64,000 nt of DNA, taken from assembly GCA_024399015.1 (NCBI GenBank), contig JAKSIC010000003.1, positions 1-64,000 on the forward strand, given 5' to 3'. How positions within the stretch are numbered: position 1 is the stretch's first letter; every line of letters begins with the position of its first letter. Position numbers and translations under genes: made by a program. The notes beneath the pieces were generated by a model. The model ran no database searches. It was not told the origin of the DNA and saw nothing but the letters and a program-made list of their open reading frames with translations. The DNA is from Fibrobacter sp. GTDB taxonomy: Bacteria > Fibrobacterota > Fibrobacteria > Fibrobacterales > Fibrobacteraceae. Shown here one piece after another: positions 1-7,991 of the stretch.

Positions 1-1
1 A

Positions 2-169
2 TCCTATTTTTTTTACCCCCTTAGAGGAATTTGCGAAAGACAATATACGTTATCTTTATCAAATATGCCGTCTGAAAATATTCAAAAAGAAGAAGGTATG
101 TATTTAGAACCGGAGTTCTGTAAATATGATCAGAATAATGAAATAACATTTCCGCAATACGTTGAGTAA
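2..169 (+). CDS. Possible 3' end of a gene cut by the window edge
   Basis: An open frame runs from the first bases of the window to a TAA at 167-169, giving about 55 residues with a hydrophilic, protein-like composition (it ends PQYVE). No start lies in the window, so it would be the C-terminal end of a gene entering from the left and converging on hsdS. I recognise no family. A competing minus-strand frame (69 codons) starts just after the hsdS stop behind a GAGG. The two overlap on opposite strands, so probably at most one is real. Confidence 0.3.
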   Translation, partial: SYFFYPLRGICERQYTLSLSNMPSENIQKEEGMYLEPEFCKYDQNNEITFPQYVE

Positions 170-233
170 AGAAAAGCATTCCATCATGACGGAATCCATC
201 TTTCCAATTATCCAGATCCGCAAAAATCATTTT

Positions 234-1427
234 TTACACCTCGATTTCACCGGACATTAGTTTGGGGAGCAGGCGGTCGCGGGCTTGTTTCAAACGCACA
301 ATTTGCTTATTAAGAATTATCATCTGTTGTATGATTGGCATTACAACTGATTCAAAATCATCTAAAACGGACTCAGAAGGAACCGTTATTTTTATTTCTC
401 CAGTTCTTACGGGGCTTAAATTTTGCTGTGCTGCGCCATTTGCAAGATTGTTCATTTCAACAAACATATCTTTACTTCTAAACAAGCAATACGTGTACGC
501 ATGATAATGAGATTTTAATTTTGCAACACGTTGGTTCAATAAATAATCATCGCCAACAACCAAGCAAACTCTACCAACATTTCCCGTTAGTGATAACAAA
601 ACATCGCCTTCTTCCAACACACAATGGTTTGGCATTTTTGTGGGAATTTCATCTACTGTACTGACATTATCCCCATCAAAAGAGCCATCTTGAACATTTT
701 TGATTGTAACAATTTTATACTTTCCCGAATCAACAAAAGACCCACTTTTAAAGGCATAACCACTTAAAAAATCAACTACGGAATTTACTGATTTTATATT
801 CCAACCTTCAGGTACGCCGTTCTTGATTTTGGTGGTTTCGTGGCCGGGGAAGCGGAGGTCGATGAACCATTCTTTGTAGAGGCGCTGGGCGGCTTCTTCC
901 AAAAGCTTGATTTGCTTTTGATTATTTTCAATTAGGTTGTCGTACGCAGAAAGTACTTCACCGATTTTCTTCTGAATTTTTAAAGGTGGATAGTCAATAA
1001 CAACTTGTCTCAGTTTATCTGCAGGCATATGTTTAATTGTAGAACCAGTAAAATACTGATCCAAGGCATGCCTTTTTCCTGCATAAAGAAACCAATAAAA
1101 GACATATCTATAGTCCATGCAATCTTTTACACGAACTCTATGCAAAGCTTTTTGGAACTTGATACCAGGAAGATTTTCTTTCCAAATAGCACACCTACCC
1201 GGTTCTCCACCTTCACAAACAATTAAATCACCGTATCGCAAACCGAAACGATCCAACTCATCACTTTCAAATTTCATCAAGGGGAGATTTTCAAGGTCAA
1301 AACTACCCCATCGAACATTTACATTCGCTAAATAAGGGTGAAAATCACCTCGATTTTTGTGCTGATCAAGCATTTTACCTAAGTTTGTTTCAGCAACATC
1401 CCCCAATTTCACCTTTGACCAACTCAC
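234..1427 (-). CDS. hsdS: Type I restriction-modification specificity subunit HsdS
   Basis: DNA-recognition subunit of a type I restriction-modification complex; it picks the bipartite target that HsdM methylates. The 397 residues have the usual layout: a first target-recognition domain (about 1-150), a conserved central helix region (KIGEVLSAYDNLIENNQ, about 155-190), a second target-recognition domain beginning PEGWNIKSV, and the conserved C-terminal helix ending LLPKLMSGEIEV. The start overlaps the hsdM stop as ATGA (1424-1427), so the two are translationally coupled. Both halves look intact. No hsdR follows in the window; it may lie to the left or be absent. The recognition sequence cannot be deduced from the protein. 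Confidence 0.93.
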   Translation of the reverse strand: MSWSKVKLGDVAETNLGKMLDQHKNRGDFHPYLANVNVRWGSFDLENLPLMKFESDELDRFGLRYGDLIVCEGGEPGRCAIWKENLPGIKFQKALHRVRVKDCMDYRYVFYWFLYAGKRHALDQYFTGSTIKHMPADKLRQVVIDYPPLKIQKKIGEVLSAYDNLIENNQKQIKLLEEAAQRLYKEWFIDLRFPGHETTKIKNGVPEGWNIKSVNSVVDFLSGYAFKSGSFVDSGKYKIVTIKNVQDGSFDGDNVSTVDEIPTKMPNHCVLEEGDVLLSLTGNVGRVCLVVGDDYLLNQRVAKLKSHYHAYTYCLFRSKDMFVEMNNLANGAAQQNLSPVRTGEIKITVPSESVLDDFESVVMPIIQQMIILNKQIVRLKQARDRLLPKLMSGEIEV

Positions 1428-3262
1428 AGCCCCATCTCCTTCATGTTCTTGGAAATGGTTTTCATCAGGTTATTTGATTCTGCCTGCAATTCGAGAAGTT
1501 CCTGGTGGATTTCGGCCATGCGTTCTTCGAAGTTTACGCCATCATCTTCTACGGGGGCTACGCCGACATAAGCGCCCGGCGTAAGAGAAGCGCCCTTTTC
1601 ATTAAGGACTACTTCCCTATCCTCAATCTTGCAGAGGCCAAGAATATCCTGGTATTCCCCTTCGCCGAACTTTTCGTAAAGCCATACGGCTTCCTTGGCA
1701 ATGGCTAGGGTTTCTTCTAACGTTGCGATTTCTTCGTCAAAGCGGGCCTGCACTGATTTCTTTTCTTTGCGGTCGGCATTTTCGACAGCAATCTTGGCTT
1801 CATCGCGCTTCTGCTTTAGCAGGTTTTCGATATCGGCCTTGCACTTTTCAAAAGTCTGCTTGCAGTTCAGGCCAAGAGCCATTCTGTATTCCTGCAGTAG
1901 TGCCTTGTATTTTTGCTTTTCGCCACGATAGAGCCAAACGATGGCATTCAGGTTCCTGAGCTGCCATTCGGTCCATTCGTTCAAGGTTCTGTCAACTACG
2001 GTGTAGTAGTTTCGGGCGTCAATGAACAGAATCTTGTCCAGCAACTTTTTCTGTTTGCCCTTGTCAAAGAACCAAATGGAGCAAGGCAAACTTCTGGTAT
2101 AGAAGAAGTTGTTACCCACGCTGACCATTACATCTACGTGGCCTGTCTGAATCAGCTTTTCACGGATATCCTTATCCTTGCCCTGGCTATCCGTTGCCGA
2201 GGCAGCCATCACAAAGCCTGCGCGGCCCTTTTCGTTAAGGTAGGAGTAGAAATAAGAAATCCAAAGGTAGTTTCCGTTGCCGATTTCCTTTTCCTTGTTT
2301 ACGCCAGGCAAGCCAAAGGGCAAACGGCCTGCACTTGCGGCAGATTCCGACTTTACCTTATCGACGTTAAAGGGAGGGTTTGCCATGATGTAGTCACAGC
2401 AACCATCAAGGTTGTGGGCGTCGTGATAGAAAGAGTTGGCTTCGTCACCGGATTTCACAACGCCAGCAAGGCCGTGCACAGCCATGTTCATCATACAAAG
2501 CTGGGCGTTGTATTCCACCTTTTCTTGGCCATAGAATGTCATGGCGCTATTGGCCTGCATGCCGGCCGCATTCACAAAATCGCCGGTCTGCACAAACATG
2601 CCGCCACTACCACAGGCAGGGTCCAAAAGAACACCGCTCTTTGGCTCCAGCACATTCACAATCATTTTCACCAAGGGCTTGGGCGTAAAGAAAACACCAT
2701 CGTCAGAGGCGATATTCTTTGCAAACTTGTTCAAGAAATATTCATAGATACGCCCAATAACATCACCACCCACCTTGTCCAGGGCGTCGTTATTGAAAAT
2801 GCGAATGAGTTCACCCAAAAGGTCGTCGGGAAAATCGGTGTAGGTCTTGGGCAAAATTCCCTTGAGCTGTTCGCTCTGCTGCTCCACCAGCTCCATGGCG
2901 TTATTCACCACTTCGCCCAGGCTGTTCATGGCATGACCATTCACGGATTTTAACTTCTGGGAAGAAACATTGGCAGGGAGGTCCACCAGATAAGAATACT
3001 GGGCTTCCTTGGGCAAGAACAGTGCACTTTTGCTGGCGAAGTCGCTTGCCTCAACAGGCATGACGCGGCCACCGCGGGAAGGGCGGTTCTTGAGGAGTTC
3101 TTCTTCGACCTTCTTGAATCGGCTATAGGCATATCGCAAAAAGAGAAGGCCAAGAACAGGCATGCAATACTGATTAGAAGTAAGCTTGGAACCGGAACGC
3201 AGCAAGTCTGCGGATTCCCATAAATCGGCCTCTAACTTCTTGATATTAACAGCAGTCGCCAT
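1424..3262 (-). CDS. hsdM: Type I restriction-modification DNA methyltransferase HsdM
   Basis: Adenine-N6 DNA methyltransferase subunit of a type I system. The 612 residues begin with the HsdM N-terminal helical domain (about 8-160, LWESADLLRSGSKLTSNQY). The Rossmann methylase core follows, with SAM motif I LDPACGSG (213-220) and catalytic motif IV NPPF (295-298). A charged coiled coil sits at about 455-520. It is somewhat longer than EcoKI HsdM, mostly in this C-terminal coil. A GGAG lies about 10 nt upstream of the ATG. It is the first gene of the hsdM-hsdS pair, with a TATATT promoter-like hexamer about 45 nt further upstream. All core motifs are present, so it should be active. Confidence 0.95.
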   Translation of the reverse strand: MATAVNIKKLEADLWESADLLRSGSKLTSNQYCMPVLGLLFLRYAYSRFKKVEEELLKNRPSRGGRVMPVEASDFASKSALFLPKEAQYSYLVDLPANVSSQKLKSVNGHAMNSLGEVVNNAMELVEQQSEQLKGILPKTYTDFPDDLLGELIRIFNNDALDKVGGDVIGRIYEYFLNKFAKNIASDDGVFFTPKPLVKMIVNVLEPKSGVLLDPACGSGGMFVQTGDFVNAAGMQANSAMTFYGQEKVEYNAQLCMMNMAVHGLAGVVKSGDEANSFYHDAHNLDGCCDYIMANPPFNVDKVKSESAASAGRLPFGLPGVNKEKEIGNGNYLWISYFYSYLNEKGRAGFVMAASATDSQGKDKDIREKLIQTGHVDVMVSVGNNFFYTRSLPCSIWFFDKGKQKKLLDKILFIDARNYYTVVDRTLNEWTEWQLRNLNAIVWLYRGEKQKYKALLQEYRMALGLNCKQTFEKCKADIENLLKQKRDEAKIAVENADRKEKKSVQARFDEEIATLEETLAIAKEAVWLYEKFGEGEYQDILGLCKIEDREVVLNEKGASLTPGAYVGVAPVEDDGVNFEERMAEIHQELLELQAESNNLMKTISKNMKEMGL

Positions 3263-3324
3263 GTATAAAAAACTCCATGTAGGGGGTAAGGTATTTTAGG
3301 GAAATATAGATTAAAAGCGACATC

Positions 3325-3364
3325 AAAAAAAAGAACCGTCCAGCACATTTGTGCCAGACGGTCC
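3325..3364 (-). terminator. Rho-independent terminator of the DUF6261-like gene
   Basis: A 14-bp stem (3333-3346 with 3351-3364, with a few wobble pairs) and an ATTT loop are followed on the minus strand by eight T residues (3325-3332). It lies just downstream of the gene ending at 3384 and upstream of the hsdM promoter region, separating the two units. Confidence 0.85.
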
Positions 3365-3383
3365 TTTTAGGGGTTAGGTTAAG

Positions 3384-4208
3384 TTATTCGGCCTTGGTTT
3401 CTTCAGTCGAGGCGGCGGCGTTCACGGACGGCGTTTCGACGGGGGCGCTCGCTTCGGAATCCTCGGAGTCCACAGATTCTTCTTCGTCGCTCTTGACGGT
3501 CTTCTTGGTGCTCTTGGCAGCCTTGGAGGCCTTGACGCTTTCGATGAAGGAGTTCACGTGGTTGATGAAGGTCGGATCGAAGTCCTTGTTTTCGCCATCG
3601 ATTTCGGCAATGGCGTTCACGCGCTTCACCAGGGCCTTGTAGGCGTTCTCGCAGTTGAGCTTGGCGGTCCTGATATCAGTACCGATCTTGGTTGCGCCAG
3701 CCTCCATCCTGTTATGGACGGCTTCTACGAAAGCTTCCTGGGCGGATTCAAGTTCCTGGAACCAGGGCGTAAAACCAGCCTGCTTGTGTACGGACTTGTC
3801 CAGGGCAGAGATATCCTCGATCAAGTTGCCAAGAATACCGGATTCGGTATTGTTGTTTGCCTTGCGGATATCCGGGAACTTGTCGTACACCGCCTTGATG
3901 GTCAATGCGGCCTCGGCAACTTCTTCCGTGGAGCTCTTGACCATGGCATTCAGGTAGGCAAGGCCGTTTGCATAGGCCTCGTCGCGGCGCTTGTCTGCAG
4001 CCTTCACCAGTTCGTCCATGGTAAGGTCGCCTTGGTTGTTCTTCAGAAGAACCTTGAGCTTTTCCGCTGCGGAACGGTATTCCGCAAGAAGCTTGCCGGT
4101 GGTTGCCTCGGGCAACACAGAAGTTTCGCCGAGAATGTGACTGTGGAAACCAAGAGCCTCATTTGCAGAGAACAGATGGGTGCTATACTGAGCGATTTCG
4201 TAACTCAT
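3384..4208 (-). CDS. DUF6261-like helical protein of unknown function
   Basis: A 274-residue cytoplasmic protein without signal peptide, predicted mostly alpha-helical. Length, helical pattern and the segment YKALVKRVNAIAEI followed by FINHVNSFIESVK (about 190-230) resemble DUF6261, which I know mainly from Bacteroidetes; this match is from memory. The last 45 residues are a low-complexity acidic/Ser/Ala tail (SDEEESVDSEDSEASAPVE). The start is well set by AGGAGATAAAT before ATG. It appears to be transcribed alone, with a terminator behind it. The 430-bp upstream region carries seven 42-bp repeats reaching to tldD. Function unknown. Confidence 0.6.
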   Translation of the reverse strand: MSYEIAQYSTHLFSANEALGFHSHILGETSVLPEATTGKLLAEYRSAAEKLKVLLKNNQGDLTMDELVKAADKRRDEAYANGLAYLNAMVKSSTEEVAEAALTIKAVYDKFPDIRKANNNTESGILGNLIEDISALDKSVHKQAGFTPWFQELESAQEAFVEAVHNRMEAGATKIGTDIRTAKLNCENAYKALVKRVNAIAEIDGENKDFDPTFINHVNSFIESVKASKAAKSTKKTVKSDEEESVDSEDSEASAPVETPSVNAAASTEETKAE

Positions 4209-4378
4209 ATTTATCTCCTAACAAGTTTGCCGCTAAACAATTTTCACCCCATGACACCGTAGCAGCAGTCACCTCGTGAGAGGGACATCAAAAGAAATAC
4301 GAATTTCAAGTATGCCAGACCATAAATCTTGTTAAAAATTTCAAAAAAATTGAATCTTTCGTAAACTTATAGATTACG

Positions 4379-4651
4379 AAGTACACTCAAGATGAAATTT
4401 CTACGCTTGTGAGTTTCCGAAGGTTCACTCGAGATGAAATTTCTATGCTTGCGCATTTCCGAAGATTCACTCAAGATGAAAATCCAACACCCGCGAATTG
4501 CGGGAAGTACATTCAAAATGGAATTTTAGCAAACGCAACTCGTCGAAAGTACACTCAAGATGAAATTTTAATTGACGAGACTCGCCAAAAATACACCCAA
4601 GATGTATTTTCTGCGTTCGCAACTTGTCAAATGTTCATCAAATATGTCGGT
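4379..4651. repeat. Seven degenerate tandem 42-bp repeats between tldD and the DUF6261-like gene
   Basis: Units begin at 4379, 4421, 4463, 4505, 4547, 4589 and 4631, an exact 42-bp period without insertion or deletion. Each has a conserved core near TACACTCAAGATGAAATT and a variable second half. Read on the plus strand the array is an open frame of 14-residue units (KYTQDEIS, RFTRDEIS, RFTQDENP and so on), but a TAG lies just before unit 1 and many differences change the amino acid. The last, most diverged unit runs into the tldD stop codon. The rest of the 4209-4378 interval is an AT-rich leader with nothing else recognisable. Confidence 0.85.
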
Positions 4652-6052
4652 TTAACGGCCGCCAACAAGGATCTGGTCCACCTTGATGGAAGGCTGGCCC
4701 ACAGTCACAGGAATGTGTCCGGAATTAGCACCGCAAACACCAGCGGCAAGTTCCCAGTCATTGCCCACCATGCTAATACGAGGCATGATTTCGTGGCCCT
4801 TTCCGATGAGAGCGGCACCGCGGACAGGTTCGCAAATCTTGCCGTCACGGATCACGTAGCCTTCGTCCACGGCAAAGTTGAATTCACCGGTAGCCGGGTT
4901 CACGGAACCGCCTGCCATACGGGCGGCATAGAGGCCGTAATCCACGCTGGAAATCATGTCGTCCAAGGTATCCTTGCCCGGGGCGATAAAGGTATTGCGC
5001 ATGCGGCTTACAGGAGCGTACTTGTAGCTTTCGCGGCGAGCGCTTCCAGTGCGGGCAATACCCACTTCCTGGGCGCCAACACGGTCAGACATGTAAGTCT
5101 TCAGCACGCCGTTTTCAATCAATACGGTACGTTCCGTAGGAGTACCTTCGTCATCCACCTTCAGGCTTCCCCAGACACCGTCCAAGGTGCCGTCGTCAAT
5201 GGCAGTCAGGCAAGGCTGGCCAATGACTTCGCCCAGCTTTCCGCAGAAGGGGCTTGCATTACGGCGCACCGATTCCGTTTCCAACGGATGGCCGCAGGCT
5301 TCGTGGAAAATCACACCGCCAAAGCCGTTACCCATGACCACAGGCATCTGGCCGCCGGTAATGTAACCTGCAGTCAGCATGCGCAAAACGCGTTCGCCAG
5401 CAGAAGTAGCCAACTGTTCAGGGTCATAATTTGCCAGCAGTTCGTAGCCGCCAATGGCACCCGGGCGCTCTGCAGACGTCAAACGTTCCGTTCCATCCGT
5501 AGCCGTCACACTGACGCTCAAGCGCAAGTGGCTGCGATCCATTTCGATGTTCAGGCCTTCGCTATTCAGCAAATGGATATGTGTGCAGTCATCAGCAACA
5601 CTGACTGCCACCTGGGCAACCTTGTCGGACATGGCACGAGCAGTCTTGTCCGCACGGAACAAGAAATCCTGTTTTACCGCCTGTCCCAATACGCGGGGAT
5701 CCTTGAAGGCGGCTGCATTATAATCGCAGACACGCTTTGCAGGCGCAAACTCAAAAGGCTTCGCGGCAGAACCTGCACCGCCGTTCATGGCTGCAATACG
5801 GCCAAAAGCCAAAGTCTTCACCAAGTTCACCAAGGCTTCTTCAGACTCGTCGCTGGTAAAGCCGTAAAGCACCTCGGTACCATAAAGCAAACGAATGCCG
5901 ATACCATAATCCGTGCCCGCCGTAGCAGATTCAATCTGGCTAGACTTCAAACCCAAGGAGGAACTGCGGGTTTCTTCTTCGAAAATTTCTACAAAGTCAG
6001 CACCGGCGTTTTTGCCGGCTTCAAAAATCTTTACCGCAACAGACGGATTCAT
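4652..6052 (-). CDS. tldD: TldD-type zinc metalloprotease
   Basis: TldD/PmbA-family metallopeptidase subunit. In other bacteria TldD works with TldE (PmbA) in proteolysis of small peptides, including maturation of modified peptides and antitoxin turnover. The 466 residues match family length. The zinc-binding HEACGH motif is at 250-255 inside the conserved VMGNGFGGVIFHEACGHPLE block, and the Gly-rich C-terminal domain ends GQPSIKVDQILVGGR. The N-terminal domain is also complete. It begins 3 bp after hisF and is probably co-transcribed with it. No tldE partner is in the window. Confidence 0.93.
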   Translation of the reverse strand: MNPSVAVKIFEAGKNAGADFVEIFEEETRSSSLGLKSSQIESATAGTDYGIGIRLLYGTEVLYGFTSDESEEALVNLVKTLAFGRIAAMNGGAGSAAKPFEFAPAKRVCDYNAAAFKDPRVLGQAVKQDFLFRADKTARAMSDKVAQVAVSVADDCTHIHLLNSEGLNIEMDRSHLRLSVSVTATDGTERLTSAERPGAIGGYELLANYDPEQLATSAGERVLRMLTAGYITGGQMPVVMGNGFGGVIFHEACGHPLETESVRRNASPFCGKLGEVIGQPCLTAIDDGTLDGVWGSLKVDDEGTPTERTVLIENGVLKTYMSDRVGAQEVGIARTGSARRESYKYAPVSRMRNTFIAPGKDTLDDMISSVDYGLYAARMAGGSVNPATGEFNFAVDEGYVIRDGKICEPVRGAALIGKGHEIMPRISMVGNDWELAAGVCGANSGHIPVTVGQPSIKVDQILVGGR

Positions 6053-6055
6053 CGA

Positions 6056-6832
6056 CTAAACCTCGCGAGTAGCCACGCCACCCTTGCGCATGGCATCCTT
6101 GATTTCGGGAATAGTATAGTCACCGAAATGAACCATGGAAGCCACCAGGGCTGCGTCAGCGGAAGTCTTGTTGAACAAGTCCACAATATGGTCCGGAGTA
6201 CCAGCACCACCGCTAGCAATCACAGGAATCTTAACGGCGCGAGCCACCTGGTCCGTAATGTTCAATTCGTAACCGTTCTTGACACCGTCGGTATCAATGG
6301 CGTTCAAGCAAATCTCGCCCACGCCCAGTTCTTCGGCCTTCTTGGCCCATTCCACGGCATCCAGACCCATAGCCTGACGACCACCGCGAATATAAACTTC
6401 ATAACCGCTGGGGAACTTCTCGGAAACGCCAACGAACTTGGCATCCATGCCCAGCACAATGCACTGACGGCCAAAAGCCTTGGCACCTTCTGCAATAATT
6501 TCCGGATGAAGAACCGCCAAGCTGTTCACGCTCACCTTTTCAGCACCGGCAAGCAGAGCCTGATGCATGTCGTCCAGATTGCGGATACCGCCACCCACAG
6601 CAAAGGGAATAAACACACGCTTTGCAATCTGACGGATCATCTCCATGTCGCAGGGGCGATTTTCGGCACTGGCGGTAATATCATAGAACACCAGTTCATC
6701 AACGCCTTCATCGCTATAGCGGGCACCCATCTCCACCGGATCACCGATATCGATATTACCCTTGAACTTAACACCCTTCGTCACCTTACGGTCACGGACA
6801 TCCAAACAGACAATCAAACGTTTTGTGAGCAT
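6056..6832 (-). CDS. hisF: Imidazole glycerol phosphate synthase cyclase subunit HisF
   Basis: A (beta/alpha)8-barrel enzyme. With the glutaminase HisH it converts PRFAR and ammonia to imidazole glycerol phosphate and AICAR in histidine synthesis. The 258 residues are standard length. Catalytic Asp 11 is in VCLDV and the second catalytic Asp in the AIDTDG motif. Phosphate-binding loops FAVGGGIRN and IASGGAG are present. No other his gene is adjacent, so histidine genes are dispersed here. There is no Shine-Dalgarno; TAAATT lies 6 nt before the ATG, suggesting a leaderless message. Followed 3 bp later by tldD. Confidence 0.97.
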   Translation of the reverse strand: MLTKRLIVCLDVRDRKVTKGVKFKGNIDIGDPVEMGARYSDEGVDELVFYDITASAENRPCDMEMIRQIAKRVFIPFAVGGGIRNLDDMHQALLAGAEKVSVNSLAVLHPEIIAEGAKAFGRQCIVLGMDAKFVGVSEKFPSGYEVYIRGGRQAMGLDAVEWAKKAEELGVGEICLNAIDTDGVKNGYELNITDQVARAVKIPVIASGGAGTPDHIVDLFNKTSADAALVASMVHFGDYTIPEIKDAMRKGGVATREV

Positions 6833-6844
6833 GATTCAAATTTA
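6833..6844 (-). promoter_or_regulatory. Putative leaderless -10 element of hisF
   Basis: On the minus strand TAAATT (6839-6844) is followed by six bases (TGAATC) and the hisF ATG. With a start site 6-7 nt after the -10 box, the transcript would begin at or next to the A of ATG. No Shine-Dalgarno is present. No clear -35 was seen. Confidence 0.45.
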
Positions 6845-6888
6845 GTAATTCTTTTTTGGTTCCCACGCGGGGGTAGTTCTCACAGTTC

Positions 6889-6924
6889 AAGAAAAATCAA
6901 AAGGAGGATTCCGAAGAATCCTCC
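6889..6924 (-). terminator. Rho-independent terminator of trxA
   Basis: A perfect 9-bp stem GGAGGATTC (6903-6911) with GAATCCTCC (6916-6924) closes a TTCG tetraloop on the minus strand. It is followed by TTTTGATTTTTC. It lies 26 bp beyond the trxA stop. Confidence 0.92.
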
Positions 6925-6950
6925 AAAAGTCTTTTTCCGTAGACCGGGAA

Positions 6951-7274
6951 TTACAGGTTGCGGTCGATAACGGTCTTCACAGTGTTCTTGGGAACTGCGC
7001 CAACCACATTGCCCACTTCCACACCGTTCTTGAACAGCTTCATGTTGGGAATGTTGGTGATGCCGAAACGAGCGCAAATGTCGCTAACACCCGGATCGTC
7101 CACGTTAATCTTTGCGATGATAGCCTTGCCATCGTATTCAGCAGCAAGTTCTTCCACAACCGGGCCCATCATCATGCAAGGGCGGCACCAAGTAGCCCAG
7201 AAGTCGACGAAAACCAACTGACCAGAGCTAATAACTTCATCAAAATTTTGAGCAGTAAGATTCAAAGCAGCCAT
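6951..7274 (-). CDS. trxA: Thioredoxin with a WCRPC active site
   Basis: Small cytosolic thiol-disulfide oxidoreductase. The 107 residues have the thioredoxin fold signature FVDFWATWCRPC, with redox cysteines 30 and 33, and the cis-proline loop NIPNMKLF. The residue after the first cysteine is Arg instead of the usual Gly, which may shift redox potential; WCRPC/WCKPC variants exist elsewhere. A strong GGAGG stands 6 nt before the ATG. Transcribed with, or just downstream of, the surface-protein operon (37-bp gap), and ended by its own terminator. Confidence 0.95.
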   Translation of the reverse strand: MAALNLTAQNFDEVISSGQLVFVDFWATWCRPCMMMGPVVEELAAEYDGKAIIAKINVDDPGVSDICARFGITNIPNMKLFKNGVEVGNVVGAVPKNTVKTVIDRNL

Positions 7275-7311
7275 TTAAAGCCTCCAATTACAGAATTAAA
7301 GATAACAAAAT

Positions 7312-7974
7312 TTAGAACGCAAAGCCCACTGTATAATTAATATCGATTCCGATTCCCACATTCGTCACATCTTCCACATCTTCCTGGGCATCCTTGCTCA
7401 TGAAAACTTCACTATAGGTAGCCCCGATGTCGATAGAAGAAACAAAATGGCGACCGTAACGGAACTTTCGGCCCAAATAAAGACCCAATTCAATGCCATT
7501 TCCCGATTCCTCCACCTTGTCATACTTGCTGCCGTCATAAGAATGCATCATGGAGACATATTCAAAGGTGAAGTGAGCAGCAGTAAACCAGCCCACATGC
7601 TTACGATCAAAATAATAACGGAACCCCTCGGACAGACCAAAAACATCCACGAAACCCTTCTCATGCTTCTTGGAAATCTTTTCGCCCTTATAGAACGGTC
7701 GGGTAATGATAGAGGCGTTGGAATTGATGTTGCCTTCCACAGTGAACATCACCGTTTCGTTGCTCCAAATCAAGGGATTGAACAGCAATGAAATCGGATG
7801 AAATTCCACAGCAAACATCGGTTCATCGTTTTCCACATGATTGATGTTCACCACCGGAGTTTTAGGAGCCGGGGCACCGGAAGTATACGGTTCCGGATTT
7901 TCCACCAGCTGGGCATGAGAGGCCACCGCAAGGAAGGCCACACAAAGCAAAAATTTCACAAACCAATTCTTCAT
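7312..7974 (-). CDS. Secreted, probably outer-membrane beta-barrel protein
   Basis: 220 residues with a clear signal peptide (MKNWFVKFLLCVAFLAVASHAQ). The rest alternates hydrophobic and polar residues with many aromatics (GFRYYFDRKHVGWFTAAHFTFEYVSM, cut here for length: GFRYYFDRK and FTAAHFTFEY) and ends in a hydrophobic strand with a terminal Phe (INYTVGFAF). This is typical of outer-membrane barrels. I chose ATG at 7974, with AGG 6 nt upstream, over a TTG six bases earlier. It is the last of four genes in an operon with two PCMD lipoproteins and another barrel-like protein. No named family recognised. Confidence 0.65.
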   Translation of the reverse strand: MKNWFVKFLLCVAFLAVASHAQLVENPEPYTSGAPAPKTPVVNINHVENDEPMFAVEFHPISLLFNPLIWSNETVMFTVEGNINSNASIITRPFYKGEKISKKHEKGFVDVFGLSEGFRYYFDRKHVGWFTAAHFTFEYVSMMHSYDGSKYDKVEESGNGIELGLYLGRKFRYGRHFVSSIDIGATYSEVFMSKDAQEDVEDVTNVGIGIDINYTVGFAF

Positions 7975-7991
7975 ACACAACCTAAAAGAAA

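Noticed and set aside
21-230. Minus-strand frame of 69 codons directly after hsdS, with GAGG 7 nt before its ATG.
   Set aside because: The GAGG is part of the conserved hsdS C-terminal coding sequence, the second half is hydrophobic and antisense to a more protein-like plus-strand frame, and no family is recognisable. It cannot be fully excluded.
4409-6970. Very long plus-strand frame (over 850 codons) through the 42-bp repeats and opposite tldD and hisF.
   Set aside because: Most of it is the antisense shadow of two strongly recognised genes; there is no start with a ribosome-binding site. Only the repeat part is of interest, reported separately.
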